This document shows positions 38,863 through 53,103 of a stretch of DNA of 64,000 nucleotides, piece by piece. Position 1 is the first letter of the stretch. Every line of letters begins with the position of its first letter. The position numbers and the translations under genes are program-made. Location: positions 87,020,670 through 87,084,669 of the forward strand of contig OX352773.1 of assembly GCA_947095535.1 (NCBI GenBank). Reading direction: 5' to 3'. This stretch comes from Poecilobothrus nobilitatus. Its lineage: Eukaryota; Arthropoda; Insecta; Diptera; Dolichopodidae. The notes beneath the pieces were generated by a model that had not been told where the DNA came from, ran no database searches, and worked only from the letters and a program-made list of their open reading frames with translations.

Positions 38863-40793
38863 GAAATATTTTTATTTTCATATATTTTTTTTGTTGTACC
38901 TACCGTCATTTTTGTGGAGAATTTGTCCGCATGATTTGACGTTTTTTTTTTATCGCTATAGATCATATATTCAGTTGATTTTGATTTAAATTAATATAAA
39001 TAAATTAATAAATCTCTATTCTCAAGTTTTAGTGAACCTTCTGCCATAGAACCTTCCACCATGGAAAATACATATTATTTTCTAGTTGAGTAAAGAAAAA
39101 ATTATTTTGATGTTACCATAATGTGGCAAAATAAAGTTGAACTAATAATTGTAACAAAAGAAATAAATCTATAAAATAAAAACAAAACTACATTGTTATT
39201 TATTTGCGATACACTTAATTTAATCTTAAATAAATTAAATTTATTTAAATTAAATTAAAAGTTTGTATATATCTGGAGCCATTTTACAAACACAAGATTA
39301 CATAAAGAGAAAAATCATTCTATATATAGATAAATTCTAAATTTGTAACATTTTTTTTTATAAGATTTTTATAATTGAGAATATATTTTATAAATTATGG
39401 TAAAGAAATTAAAATTAAAAATATACCTATATAGTATATATTACAAAGAAATAATTTCAACAAGTAGATTTTCAACCTGTTTAAAAAAGGTGTGCTCTTT
39501 TTATTTTTTTATTTATTTATTTTATAGTAAAACTTATTTCTTTTTTTTTGCAGACATATTATATACAAACAAAGTAAAGGTATAAATAATGAAAAATCAT
39601 AACCTAGATATCTGCAATTTTTTTTTTTAATTTACATTTTGTATTATATAATAAAGTGTAAAAATACTTCTTGTAATTCGGTATACCATTAAAATAGTGT
39701 TAAATTATAAATATAATCATATGCGTGTTGAATATTAATAACTTTAACGTATGGACATATATAGATATACAAAGTAAAAACAAAAAAAAAGATAACATAT
39801 TGTTTTTTATTCTGAAATTAGATCAAATTAATAGAAATTTTAATATATCTATCTAAGTATTGTGCTTATACAATCTATAGATACATTTTGTTAATTTTTT
39901 TTTTTAATTTTTATTCTAAAATTCAAGCATAGGGTTGGTGAGATTGAATTGAAATGAAAAAGAATTATTTGTGACATTTTTATTAATTATAATATTTGTA
40001 TATGTATAAATATGTATGTATTATATATATATATAACTGTATGTATGTATTAATATGTATATGTATATAATTTTAATTTGGGTTAGCAAATGAATGAATT
40101 AGTGAATTAAAAATAAAAAGGAAAATATAATTAATGTGGGTTGTATCATAACTAATTTAGAAGTATAAATTTACGGTCATCCTAATATAAAATTCTATTC
40201 ATATAACTAAGTATTATGTAAATCATATTGAAATGACAAATTTAATTTAAATTTAATTGTTTGTGTGTGGTCAATGAATTTTTTTTTTCTTTATCTTTAT
40301 TTTAATATATGTATATGTATATGCAAATTATTTCATATGAATAATTATTTACTATTATTAAAAAAATGACTTAATTAATAATTTTTTTTTTTTCTTTTTT
40401 TCAATTTTAAGTAGTACCTACCGGTTAAAAAAAAATTTATAAGTATATATATTAATACTTTTGAAAATTTTTCTATTTTTGATTAAATATAGAAAAAAAA
40501 TTTTTTTGGGAAGTAAATTATAATAATTATAGCATAATATGTATTGTAAATAATTTTTTTCAATTTTCTAAAATGGATTTGTGTTAAATATTTAAAATTG
40601 AAAATATATCATTAATTTTAAACACATAGAAAGGTCTATGCACGCCATACGGTTTATTTTATTTCAGGTTTCATGTTATTAATTGAACATTTGTTTTATT
40701 TCTTCTACACTTTCGATTAAATCTAAGAATTATTTTTTTATAATTGTTACCAACTGCCATTCGAGTCTTTAATCTATTACCAACAAGTATTAA
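38863..40793. other. AT-rich non-coding stretch
   Basis: A/T filler with TATGTATG runs around 40010-40065. No gene was seen. Confidence 0.55.
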
Positions 40794-41085
40794 AGAATCA
40801 GCAAGGGGCTTCGGTAGCCTAGTGGGTAGGCGTTTGGCATATTAACCGAAGAAGTGTGGGTTCGATCCCTGCACAGGTCGTAAGTGTTTTTTTCTTTAAT
40901 ACCCCCCTTACGACCAAATATAATGTAAATATATAGTATATAATATAAACAAAATACATAATATTAGTATATAATTTAATAATAGTATAAAAACCTATAA
41001 TGGCCTTTAGTAGCCGATGGTTCAATAATATTGCAATACATTTATGTATGTAATATTAATATAAATAAATAAATAGAATCAGCAA
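40794..41085 (+). mobile_element. tRNA-derived SINE (type B) with a different 3' end, with target-site duplication
   Basis: The insert at 40805-41074 (270 bp) is bounded by a perfect 11-base duplication AGAATCAGCAA (40794-40804 and 41075-41085). The head is tRNA-like: TAGCCTAGTGG for the A box and GGTTCGATCC for the B box (from 40859). A perfect 9-bp stem GGTCGTAAG/CTTACGACC follows, equivalent to the type A central hairpin. Downstream the sequence is unrelated to type A: an AT-rich stretch, then TGGCCTTTAGTAGCCGATGG, TTCAATAATATTGCAATAC and a tail of ATAA units. The different 3' end suggests use of a different partner LINE. Confidence 0.9.
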
Positions 41086-44000
41086 ATCGCACGGTGTTCA
41101 AAAAGCAGGCATTAAAATTTAACAAAGGCAATTTTAGCACTTTTCAAAGTATATTATGAAGAAGAAACGACAACACTTTTTTTTTGTCTTTGTTTGTTTT
41201 TTGTATATTATGTTCATTTGTTTAAATTCGTTTCACTAAATTTGTAATTGGTATTATGTATTTCTTTCTATAGTCATTTTATTCTACACAACTAATAATT
41301 AACTTGCTAAATAGTAAAAATTAATTCTTTTTAATTGCTAGTTATTGATTTTTTAACACATCTCAACACCAGTTAAAAAACTGTGTAGAGATGTTTTGTT
41401 TGGTTTAATTTTTCTATTTGAAATGTTTATACATATATTATTATGTTGTGCTATAAACTTCTATGAAGATAAATAATTATTATTTTTATATTGCAAATTA
41501 TCACCCACATCATGTAAGTCTTGTGATATACGTATCATGAAAATTTATGTCTAAATTAAAGTTCGAACTATAGAACTTTTAATTCTAAGTCTAACATATT
41601 ATATAGATAAGTATATGGATATATATATATATATATGTACCTATATGTATTTTTGAAAAATTATAATTTATATTATATGAAAAATTATAATTTATTAAAT
41701 TATGTGCTTTATACGTACTATATTCACTTATTCTCTAATCGTAGATTATAAATTCTAAATTAACCTTAAAGTTAAGTTATTTTATATAGTAAATAGGTTA
41801 ATTAGGTGTTAATTACAATTTAGTTCAGTTAATATTTAAAAATTATTTCTATAATCAATATTGTTTTTTAAAAATGATATATGTACGTTATATACATAAA
41901 TATACAGCATTTTTGTAAAAACTTAAAAAGAAAAATTATTTTATATGATATAAACACTTCCATGTAATTTTTACATTTAAAATTTTATTATTTGTTTATT
42001 TATTTAATTTAATATTATTTATTTTTATTTTTATTGATTATATACAATCATATTTTTAATGATAAATTAATTATTTTTTTTCTTTATAAAGTATAATAAA
42101 GTCTATAGTAGCCTTATAATGTAATATTAAATAATTTTAAATCTCAAGTAAAAAAGAAAAGAATTTATACTTAATAATAAAGAAGCAATTAGAAAGATTT
42201 TAAATTGTTTACAATTAATTTTTAAAAATAAGTATTCAATATAAAATTAAATATATACATATTTATACATATATATATATTGAATAATGTATTGTACAAA
42301 TATTCTAAATAAAATTTATATTTAATTATGTATATTTAGAACGTGTTTAACAGGGAGCATCATGCCTAAAATATTTTCCATTCAATTTCCTGGTGAGAAA
42401 AATTTTTATTCATCTTATCTGAACTTTTCCAATGTTTGTTTTTTTTTTTTATCCAAATCTAAAAATAAAATTTTATTTCAACAAATAAAAACTTTTTGTT
42501 ATTTTTTACAGAAGAGAAAATCGAATAAATATATCGAAAATTAATTTAAAAAAAAAAAAAAAAATTGTTAAAAAGAAATAAAAAATAGAAAATTTATTTG
42601 GTATTTGATTGGTATTTTTACACCACTTCTGGTTTATTATAAAATATATGTATGTATATTTACATGCAATTAAATTTTACATAATATTATTGATACAAAT
42701 ATTTAAAATCAAATACATACTGGAAAATTTTTATTTCAAAGAGGAGATGGTGATGAGAATTTTTTCAAAGTAATTATAATTTGAACTTTAAAATGTTTTT
42801 TTTTAAAAGTATAATAGAATTCACAATTTAACCCTTTAGATGTTGTGTAGCTTAATTTTTACCTAATGTCGCACCGTTATAACTAATATTTTATTTAAAT
42901 TATTTGCTTCTTCTTTGCTTTGTTTGTCTAACAAATTGGTATTGTAACATTTTGTCCAATATTTGATATTTTAATTTTTTAACCTTAGCATTTAAAGTAA
43001 AGTGCTTAATGTTTATTAATTTCGTCTCTGTTTTTTTGATTTATAAAAACATAAAAATTTTTAACCAAAAAGTATCTTAATTACTGAACACTGAAGGTTT
43101 ATAAAAATTTAAATTTCCAAAACTTTATTTAATACACATAAAGGTTAAATTTTATTAAATATTTAAAAATTAAACTTATTCACTACTAATTAAATTTTAA
43201 ATTAATATTTTTATACTTAAAACTAACTCTTAAAAATAATTTTTTTTTTTTATTTGCAATTAAAATTAAAAATTTCACCCACTTGTAAGATTATTTAAGT
43301 GTTCTGTTAAATTAATAAAATTTTTACAGATTGTAAAACATATTCCCGAATCTAATATGTAGTTATTTAATGAAAATTTTATTCTAATTTTTTTTAAAAT
43401 GAAATTGTTTTTATATATTTGTGTTATATGATAAAAGTATTCAAATATTTGAAATTTTTCTAATTATTTACTTGGTTGGTTATTAAATAGCACGAATAAT
43501 TACGTGAATAATTTTACTTGTATATTTTCTGTAAAATATTTTAGAATTAAAAAACAATAAAAAATTTGAAAGTTTAAAATTTAAGAAAAAGAAAATCAAA
43601 TTAAATAAAACAATTAAAGGGTAGGGCTTTTCAAACATATATATATATATATATAATACATACATATATAAAATTACCAAAATCGGAAGTGTCTTGTATT
43701 TTTTGTAACAAGAAAAGATGTCAACTTTTATTTACAAAAAAAAAATAAACGAAAATGTTTTTTTTTTTTTTTTAGGAAATTAAATAAAAACATATGTATG
43801 TGAAACATAAGATTTAAATATATGTATATACATTACACGTCCGTGTTTACAAATATAATATTATGTATATTGATTTAATAAAAAGCTTTGGTAATATAAA
43901 TCTTACTTAACATTTTAGTAAAGGGTGATTTATTTCTTGTAGGCAAGTTTCTTCTTCGATTACAAAAAAAAAACAAAAACGTTTTTTGTACTATCTATCC

Positions 44001-45617
44001 AGGTTACTACTGGTTAAATTAGACTTTTTCAATATTTTTTATTTTAGATTGAGATTTAGTTTAAAATAACATTCAAATACCATTCTTTGTCAAAAAAAAA
44101 TAAAACTTTATATCCGCTCCCAAATGTATGCAATTTTTTTTTAACAAAGAAAAGTATTCTACGGTTCTCGAAATTTTGTTTTCATATTTGTTTGTTAATT
44201 TTTATTCAATTTATATTTTTTGTTCTAATGTTATGTGATTCCCTTCATATTTTGGTTGGTCATCATTCTATAAGTAATAAAGTATTCAATATATAGTACA
44301 CTAACTGTATATATTAGTTTAAGAAACAAATAAAAAACAATTTTATGTACAATACGTGAAACTATTCACTTTTCTAAATTTATCAGAAGAAATTCTCTAT
44401 TTATATTTAAACACGAAAAATAAATAAAAAAAAAATTCTATGGAGAGGAAGTTCCATTTATGCAAATTTAATGTTCATCAGTTAAAAAAAAAAAAAAAAC
44501 AAATTAAAAAAGACAATAAAAAAAAAAAAATAACGAAAAAAGTACAACCGGTGACATATTCTCACTTTTTATACATATTTATACGTTATATGTTGTATAC
44601 ACATACGATTGTCGGTTATTTTTATATATACTATAAATGTGCATATTGTGATATATCGTACTTATACAAAGGTATATAAAAAAGTTGTTATGTATAATAA
44701 TTTAAATCATCACTATTACTTTTGACTAATTAATACAGCCTTTTCCAAAGTGTGGCATGCAGACGAAAGGTGAGTCCCCAAAAATTTCAATAAAATTAAC
44801 AATAAAATAAAAGATTTGTCCGCTCTAAATAAATTTTTATCAAATTTTATAAAAAACATTAGATATATCGAATTTTTTCATATTTTTTGTTCTCAAGCAT
44901 TTAGGCGGAAGCATTAATAATGTTTTGACTTTGAAAATTTACATGAATGTCTCCCTTCTGCACACAGAAGTTCGCTGATTGTCAAAATGCAAAGTCCTCG
45001 CTTCGTCTCAAATTAACAAATATAATTAAATTGATATCAAAGATGTTATTAACAAAAATAGAAAATAAACACATTCTTCTCATACATCACACTCTGCTTC
45101 ATAAAATAAGTACATACATGTATGTATGTATATTGAAAACTTATTACAATATTGTTATTAACATGAATCTGTTTAATATAAATATGGTATATTTAAAAAT
45201 TATCTATTTTCTACATTTTTATTCTTATTGTCTTCCACCCAGGTGGATCACGAAATTTATTGGTTTAAATAGTGAGTCTCGGATGCCCTGGAATAGAATA
45301 AAGATTTTATGATAGAAAAAAGATTTCATGTATTGTTCAAATAAATCTCAGATCAATTTGAAAAATTATCGGACTTACTTTAATTTTGTTTTAGGATTTT
45401 TTTCTGCATAAAACTGTAACTGTAAAGTTTTGAAAATTGTAATTCTATATCTAAACTAAAATATTTACATTTTGAAATGTATTCGTTTCTATTCTTTGTT
45501 TTTTAGAATATAATCCCTGAGTCTAAATATCTGCTAATTTAAAACTGTGATATGTGAATCGTTTAGATAAAAATGTTGGAAGCGGATCACAATAGTGCGC
45601 ATCAAAATTCACTTACC
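41086..45617. other. AT-rich non-coding stretch
   Basis: Contains an imperfect hairpin at about 41357-41393 (ACATCTCAACAC / GTGTAGAGATGT). At 44737 the text CAGCCTTTTCCAAAGTGTGG resembles the end of some hAT transposons, and near 44990-45040 one frame reads AKSSLRLKLTNI, faintly like a hAT C-terminus; this is too weak for a separate call. No gene was seen. Confidence 0.45.
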
Positions 45618-45977
45618 ACAAAATCTTGCAAAATATTTTTTTAAACGAAAATAGATCGTTGCTTTGCTTTTATAAAATGTATGTATATAAACAAATAGTT
45701 AAGAAGGATTTTAGAGTTGGTTTCAAAATCAAGCTTATACACTTTTTTCAAAATATTTATAAATATGTATGTGGGATTCTGAATTAGCAGAGATTTTAAA
45801 GTTGGTTACAAAATCAGGATTTCAATCATTTGTTTAGCGGTGATTTGGGGACCCACTGCACGTTTTTAAGTATGTACTTTGTTGTAACATAATTAATATG
45901 TAACATTCAAGATTTTGTCCTAGTTGGTTTTGGAAAAAAGATTTTGTTTTGAGAGATTTTCTAAAGCAAGATTTTGT
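45618..45977. mobile_element. foldback-like element, probable second copy (decayed)
   Basis: Outer ends carry an exact 12-base inverted repeat (ACAAAATCTTGC at 45618-45629, GCAAGATTTTGT at 45966-45977). The interior reads GATTTTAGAGTTGG then TCAAAATCA, GGGATTCTGAATTAGCAG, and again TTTTAAAGTTGGTTACAAAA, followed by AGCGGTGATTTGGGGA and TACTTTGTTGTAA. The same series of phrases occurs inside the element at 61047-61638, so the two are related. Confidence 0.6.
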
Positions 45978-46027
45978 ATGTCGCATTTTGTATATTTGTC
46001 GCAGAAAATTTTGGTGTATAAGATTAT

Positions 46028-46079
46028 AAAACAAACCCAAAAATGTTCACTGCAAAACAAACCCAAAAATGTTCATCTC
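46028..46079. repeat. 26-bp tandem duplication
   Basis: Two adjacent units beginning AAAACAAACCCAAAAATGTT (46028-46053 and 46054-46079) differ only in the last few bases. This is a recent local duplication beside the foldback-like element. Confidence 0.9.
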
Positions 46080-48323
46080 ATTACTTTTCAATTTTACTTT
46101 GTAAGCAAATTAGGTTTAAAAAATTTTTTTTTTTTTTTTTTTTTATTGAATAGACTCATCTACGAATTTCAATTCATCAACTCGCTTCTATTTGAGTATA
46201 AGTATGCATAAAGTAAAATAAAAAAGAATTAAGTATTAATGATTGAAAGGTTGTTGTTGTTGTTGTGGTTGTATTTTTTACATTTAAATTTTTATTATTA
46301 TGTCATTTCAATTCGGTTTCTTTCGGCAGGTTTTCTTTTTTTGTTTCCTTTTTTTTTTTTTAATACCTAATTTATAATTTATTTTTTTATTTGTTTATGA
46401 ATTTGTAATTTTTTTTTTTATATTATATTTCTATTTGTATTCAGTTTTAACAATAACATTGGTGAATATTATTAATTTTAATTAATAATAATAAAAAAAA
46501 ATATATTTTTAAGGTTTATTTAGAAAATTACGAATTTATTAAAATTTTTTGTAAGTAATTATAAAATAATGCTATTTTAATGTCTATTAAATATTAAAAG
46601 TTTTTTAAGGCCCAAATATATATAAAATATTATTTAACTTTAATATTAAAAAACTTTTTTAAAAGTTTAATTTTTTTTGAAGGACAATGTAACAAATGAA
46701 TTGCAAATTCTTTTTGTAGCTATATATACTTAGATTAAATGGGAATACTTAAAATATTTAAAATTTTCTTTAAATAAAGATATACTTAAATAACATACGA
46801 GATATTTAAAGATAATACTATCATGTCTATAGTTATAAAAAGTTTTTATTTATTCTATAATTCATTTTTTGCATATGCAGACATTAGAACTACTTTTTTT
46901 TTTTTGTAAGTTAGAATAAATTTAAAGAGCGCTTGAAAAACTTATTAAAGACTTTTTAGATGTTTTGGTATGAAAGAATTATATATTATTATATTATAAG
47001 ACAGTGTGGAGCTAATTTAACTTATATATTTTATATCACTTAGTTTTTCTATGTATTATCTGATAGTATTATCATTAGATGCAAATTTTTTAAAGAATTA
47101 GATTAAGAATTAGATATAATATAATTTTTTCTGTAGCATTTTCAGAGTAATTCTTGATCCTTATTTTTTTTCCTTGATTCTGTAACTTCAAAAAAAAAAA
47201 AAAAAGAATAATAAATTAAGCAATTTCATTCAAGTATATATATATATTTCATATATATATATTTTTTATTTTTAAATTTTAAAATATTTATTAATAATAT
47301 TTATTCATGGAAGTTTTAATTTCTTTTAATCCTAAAAAAAAAAAAAACCAAGAAAAATTTTGAAATTAGTGGAAAAATTATATAATGCCTTTTTAAAACA
47401 TAAAGATCAAGTTATTTTTTTTTTTTTTTTTTTTTGGTTTTGGCTTACGAGACTTAACCACAATAAATCTATTAAAACATTCTTACATTCTTATAGAATC
47501 TGTTTGTAGTTTTTTTTTTTTTCTTGTTTCATTTGAAGGTTTAAATTTCTTTTCTTAATTGGGTTCAATTATTCTAATGTCATTTTTTTTTTTTTATCAA
47601 AAAAAATCATAATTAAGTAAGTGTTTAAATTTTTTTTTGTAAGTTAGGTTACACAATTTAATACCGCAAAAAATCCATTTACTTCTTATAAAAAATAATT
47701 TATTTAAATTTATTTAAATGTTTTTGTTTTAGTTCATAAAATTTGGAAAGAGAAATAAACCTTATAATTAAATAATTTTTTTATTCAGTTCTTGAATATA
47801 AAATTAGAAGTTATAAGATTTATTTTTAATATGTATATATACATATTAGACTATATAAAAAAAAAAAAAAAAAAAAAATTGTTTATGTAAATAAAAATTT
47901 GACCAATTATTAAGTTAATGTTAATTAAAAAAATATATAAAGTAAAATATTATAAAATAACTGAACTGTAACGTCTCTAAAAAGATAAAAGAATATTTTT
48001 GCATAAATATGATTATATTTTTATTCATAACTATTTATTTAATTTTTTGATTTTTTTACTTAATATTATAATATTATATTATAATATTCAAATTTTGTAA
48101 TATAAATTGATTTATATTGAAGGTTAACAATAATAAAGTAATATCCGGTCAAGGCTATATACAAGTATACTTACTGTGTATTTAAATTTAGAAGATATAA
48201 ATCTAAAGATTTTTTTTTAAATGATTTTTAATGAAAAATGATTTTGTACTTTATATCTATCTTTTTTAAATAATTTTCGATGAGTAGAAATAATGCCCTA
48301 AATAATAAAATCGAATCGGTTAT
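46080..48323. other. AT-rich non-coding stretch
   Basis: Homopolymer-rich filler, including about 23 T at 47413 onward and a long A run near 47858. A (GTT)n tract lies around 46250. No gene was seen. Confidence 0.55.
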
Positions 48324-48402
48324 ATTTCCTTTTCAATGCGGAAATAAAGCCGAGGTGGCAAATTTTTCAAATTCGGCCTTATTGCCGTTTTGAAAAGGAA
48401 AT
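48324..48402. repeat. 79-nt hairpin with 29-bp arms
   Basis: Arms at 48324-48352 and 48374-48402 pair at 25 of 29 positions, including 13 consecutive pairs from the outer end (ATTTCCTTTTCAA), around a 21-nt loop. The arm content (GCGG, GCCG) is GC-richer than the surroundings. It could be a small inverted-repeat transposon or a structured RNA precursor; nothing here decides between them. Confidence 0.75.
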
Positions 48403-51400
48403 AAAATGTTTGTTTTTGTACTTTTTATTTCATTTAAAAGTTGTTAAAATTTGATCAAATTTGAAATTACTATACTATAATGGCTAATTTCTTTTCATAT
48501 TATCTTCAATAAGTATTTTTTTTTAAAGTCGTACTAACAATATACTATAGACTATTTACTACAGCTTAGGTATATATATCTTAATTAAGATTTAACAGAT
48601 AAAGATTATTATTAGATAATAGGTAATAACATTTAAAAATATGTGATTGCTTTGAGTACTTTATATTCTAAAATTGTATAATATAATTGTTCAATAATTT
48701 GGCTGTTAATTTATAAATAAGTTTGCATACTAGTTACATGTTAAACAAAAAACAAAAGAGTACGTATAATTATACGTACGCACGTATATTTTTTTCAAAC
48801 TTTGTTTGTTAAGTTCAATTTATTTTCTGTTCTGTTGGATAAAATTTAATAAACTAACTTAAAACTAGCTTAACCTATATAAAACCCTAATATTAATGTA
48901 AATATTACAAACACTAATTTACTCTTCTAACTACTAATAAAATGGAAATGGAGTTAGGAGATAGGAGAACTTATATTGAAGAGAGATAGGAAAATGGAGT
49001 TATGTTGGCTAATATTTGAACAAATAGACATTGGGATATGTCATTAATTTTGCGCTCCAATTTTTTCGTAAGAAGAAATGGGATTCAATATAGAAATTTA
49101 AAAAAAAAAATTATAAAAAGTAAAGGCCTATTTTTAAATTATTAACAATTAAGATTACCTATTTTTATTCAGTCAGTTTTTAATGTTAAAAGGATCGCAT
49201 TCATTTCTCTATTATTAAAATTAATTAAATAAATCTATTACTATTAAAATATATCATTCAATTATTTTTGACCATGAATATTACCAAAGAAACAAAATTA
49301 TTCGTTAGCACTTGACTTGCTAATACTTGAAAAAAAATTATGATCTTATTCGTTTCAAGATTGCCATATACTTTTTCGTTTTTTTCTTTATAAATATACA
49401 TTCATGTCATAATTTTTTAATTCATAATTGCTATTTGTATTTATTACACTTAATTTTTTTAGCAACAAAAAAAAAAAAAAAAACAAATCAAAAACAAATT
49501 TAAAATTGTATAATGTCAGACTTAAATCTTCATAATCTTCTTTTGAAAAACGAAAGAAAATATAAAAAAAAAAAAAAAAAGAGACAAGAATTTTCATAAA
49601 AAATGAATTGGTTGGTTTGTTTTTTTTTTTGTCTTGCGTAATCGGAAACATCATATTACGCTAAAGATTTGATATTTGTTTTTGTTTTGAATTGGAAAGT
49701 TTAAATGATTTGCCATTCAGGCATTGAGTATAATATTTTAACTCTCACATAATAAAAAAGCAACAAAAATTACCCCATAAATAATATTACAAAAAATGAA
49801 AAGAAGAAATTAAAGAAAACATAATATAAATATAAATATTAATTGAAATTGATCATGTATCATATAAATCATATATACATATACATTATATATGTATTAT
49901 ATAGTATGAGAGATTCTATCACATCTCGTCTTTAATAAAATAACTCAAAAACTAATATAAGAATCAAAAACAGTCTCATATTTTTCATATTCTATTTGTT
50001 TTGAGATTAAATTTTGTAAGATATGGATGGGGGTCAACAAGATATTGAAAGACTAAACCAGTCACTCAGTTACTACATAATAAAGCCTATTTGGTAATCT
50101 AAGAATATTTTATAATAATTTTTCATAATTTTTTTTAATATTTCAATGATTATTTAACTTAATAAAGTTTAACAGAAAAATATGATCTCATGTTATTAAT
50201 ATTCATCTGGTTTTTTAATATTTTTATGTACTTATTTTTAGTTTTTTTTTTTTTTTTTGCTTTTTTTTTTATTAAATTAAATTTTTTGTGTTAATATATG
50301 AATTAATGAATAAATTAATTTAAGAAGAGAAAGAAATTATGATCTTACTATATTAATAATTTCATTGATAAGTTTTTGTAGATTTTAATTGCTTTATATT
50401 GTTATCATGAGGATAAAAAAAAAAAAACAATTTTTAATAAAGAAAAATTTTGTAAAAAAAAAATTTTCAGAAAAAACTTTGTTATACTTGTTCTTCTATA
50501 ATATTTTATATTATGTATTTTAAACCCCTTATGTGGTTTAATTTATTTTATGTATATATACTTATAAATATTCTTAATAAATAACTATACTTACTTCAAT
50601 TTTAGTATATAAATATCGTTATCAAATTAGCTTGCAGATGACTTGTTATTCTAACAGATTAGTTGTTACCTATAGAAAAGCTTAAACATTTTTTTAATAC
50701 AATATAATTACATAAATTATTGAAGATATATATAATATATCTAAGTATATATTTTTTTTTACATACTACCCAAACTCTATGATTCGATTCCTCTATATAT
50801 TAAATTGTTGTAGTTTTAGGAATGGAAACGAGTAAAATTGTAATTCAAGGGAAATAGAATAATAAAGAAATAGAGGAGAGTTGATAGATAAGTAGTTTTT
50901 ATAAGATCTTAAATTTTAGACCGATACTCATTTGATTTCTTAAAATGCATATTAAGAACGTTTTGAAAAAATACTCAGATTAAAGGTTAAAGAATTTCAA
51001 AATTAATTAAAAATTAATTTAATTACAAAATTGTTTTCTTTCTTTTTCGTTATTTTAATCTGTCAATATAATGTTGATTAAAAACGTACTATGTGTATGT
51101 ATCATCTCTTGTTACATATATTATTATTTAATTTCTTCAAACATATTTTTTTTTTCCTTTTTTGTATTTAAATATAAATTATGTAAAATGAAAACAATTG
51201 CCTTTTTTTCAGACAACTACGTATACCCCGCCCCATCTCTCCTTCTTTGGCTTTTAAGAATTTAATTTTCTTCGTTTTACATTAAATGTTATGAAAAAAA
51301 AAGTGTTTTATCATCAGGGTTAAAGAAAGGAACGGGATAAAAAACTTCCATTTTTTTTTTATTTAATTTTGTGTATTTAGAACAGGGTATACATATATGT

Positions 51401-53103
51401 ACATATAATACATATGTATATATATTTATGATTAAATATTAAAGAATTTCATTGTGTGTTTATGTAATTGAAATTATTTAAAATTTATTGTAGCTTCTCT
51501 TAAAGTTTTTTTTTTTGTTTTTTAATATTCTGGGTCTTCTTTGATCGTGCGTTAAAAATGGGAAGCTAAATATTTAAATGAAAATATGTACAAAAAAAAA
51601 AAAAAAATGAGTTGTCGGAATCCAATTTTTTGACGCGAGTTTTAAATTTTTTATTTTTTTTTATTTTTACTTTTCTCTTCTAAAACAAACATTACAGAAT
51701 ACATATACAATAATGTCCATTTGTTTTTTGTTTTTTAAATTTCGATGAAAAATTAAGAAAAAAAAAAATGATAAATTGATGAACAATTGCTTATAAATTT
51801 TTAATGAGATTTTCATCACAGTTATATAACAAAAAATTCAATTTATTAATAATTTAAGGGAAAAATTATTTTCTTGTGTAACTTTTATCATCTCATATAA
51901 TTTTTACGATGCTTAAATATAATTAATTTTAAAAAGAGTTTTACCCTATATATTTATATAGGGTAAATTTAGATTATATAGGTATGCTTTGTGCACATGA
52001 TTTAAGTAAATATAAACTAAAATTGTTGTTCTATTTCGTTTTTAGTATAAAATTTAAGTTGTAATCACTAAAAAAATGAAAAGAAATGAGGCTGCAGAGC
52101 ATTATATATAACCATATCACATTTTGTTATTAAAACCTTTGTCTTAAGTCATTAAGAAAATATTTGTTGGTTTTATTTTTTTATAAAAATAGTATAATAG
52201 TTAAAGTTAGTTTTGAAAAACTTAATTATATTTAAACCATGTAAGTAGGTACGTATAATTAAAACTTCTGATTCGAAAATTTATAGTTATTTTGTAAAAT
52301 AAATTTATTTAATATGAAATTGAAAATTTTTGAAAGACTGCACTGAAACATATACTATCTGTATAAGATTCTTATTAGTTAGTGGTAGCAAAATGACAAA
52401 AAGTTGTTATTATGTAAGTTAAATTTAGCAAATAAGTTCAGACTTTTCATTATACGAAACTATATAATAAAGTTAATGATTACTGAGAAAGAACAACTTG
52501 TATATAGTAACAATCTGTGATCATTTGTTATAAATGATAAAATGTAGTTTATATTTTAATATTGTCAGCTTTAAAAAAAAAAAAAAAAAGTCAATTTTTA
52601 TATATTTTTATATATGAAAATCTTATTTTTCCTCAAAAATATAAACATGTATAAAAAGATATCTGAACCGTCATCAAATTAAGGTATTTGAACTTAATCT
52701 AGGCTATGAAGGTCAATTTTATTATTATCCAAATCAAAATGTTTTTAAATTGTTGTCGTTTTGTTTAAATTTAATTGTACATACTTTTTTTTTTATTTTA
52801 TTTTATTTCTAAATATACCTAGTTGAAAAAAAAAAGTTCTAAATTAATTTTTAACAAAAAAAAAAACGAACCTTGAATTGATTACAAAAAAAGAATTAAA
52901 AACTAAAACAAACTTAATAAGATTTTTATGTTTTGTGCTGATTTTATTTTAATTTCAAAAGTACAATAATAGCTTTTGAATTACAAAAAAAAAAAAAAAA
53001 AAAAAAAATAACAAAATGTTTAAAATTTCAATATAATTAACAATTTATTATATTAAACTTTTAATTCTAATGTCAATTTTTGCAAATTTTACTTTTTAAT
53101 TTG
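48403..53103. other. AT-rich non-coding stretch
   Basis: A/T filler with long A and T runs (for example near 52986-53007). No gene was seen. Confidence 0.55.

Noticed and set aside
40805..40880. tRNA gene
   Set aside because: It has A- and B-box-like sequences but poor cloverleaf pairing, and it is joined to a SINE body with target-site duplication; the same applies to the other SINE heads.
44947..45312. Open frame of 121 codons, the longest apart from spectrin
   Set aside because: No clear domain; at best a trace of a hAT-like transposase. Not supported as a gene.
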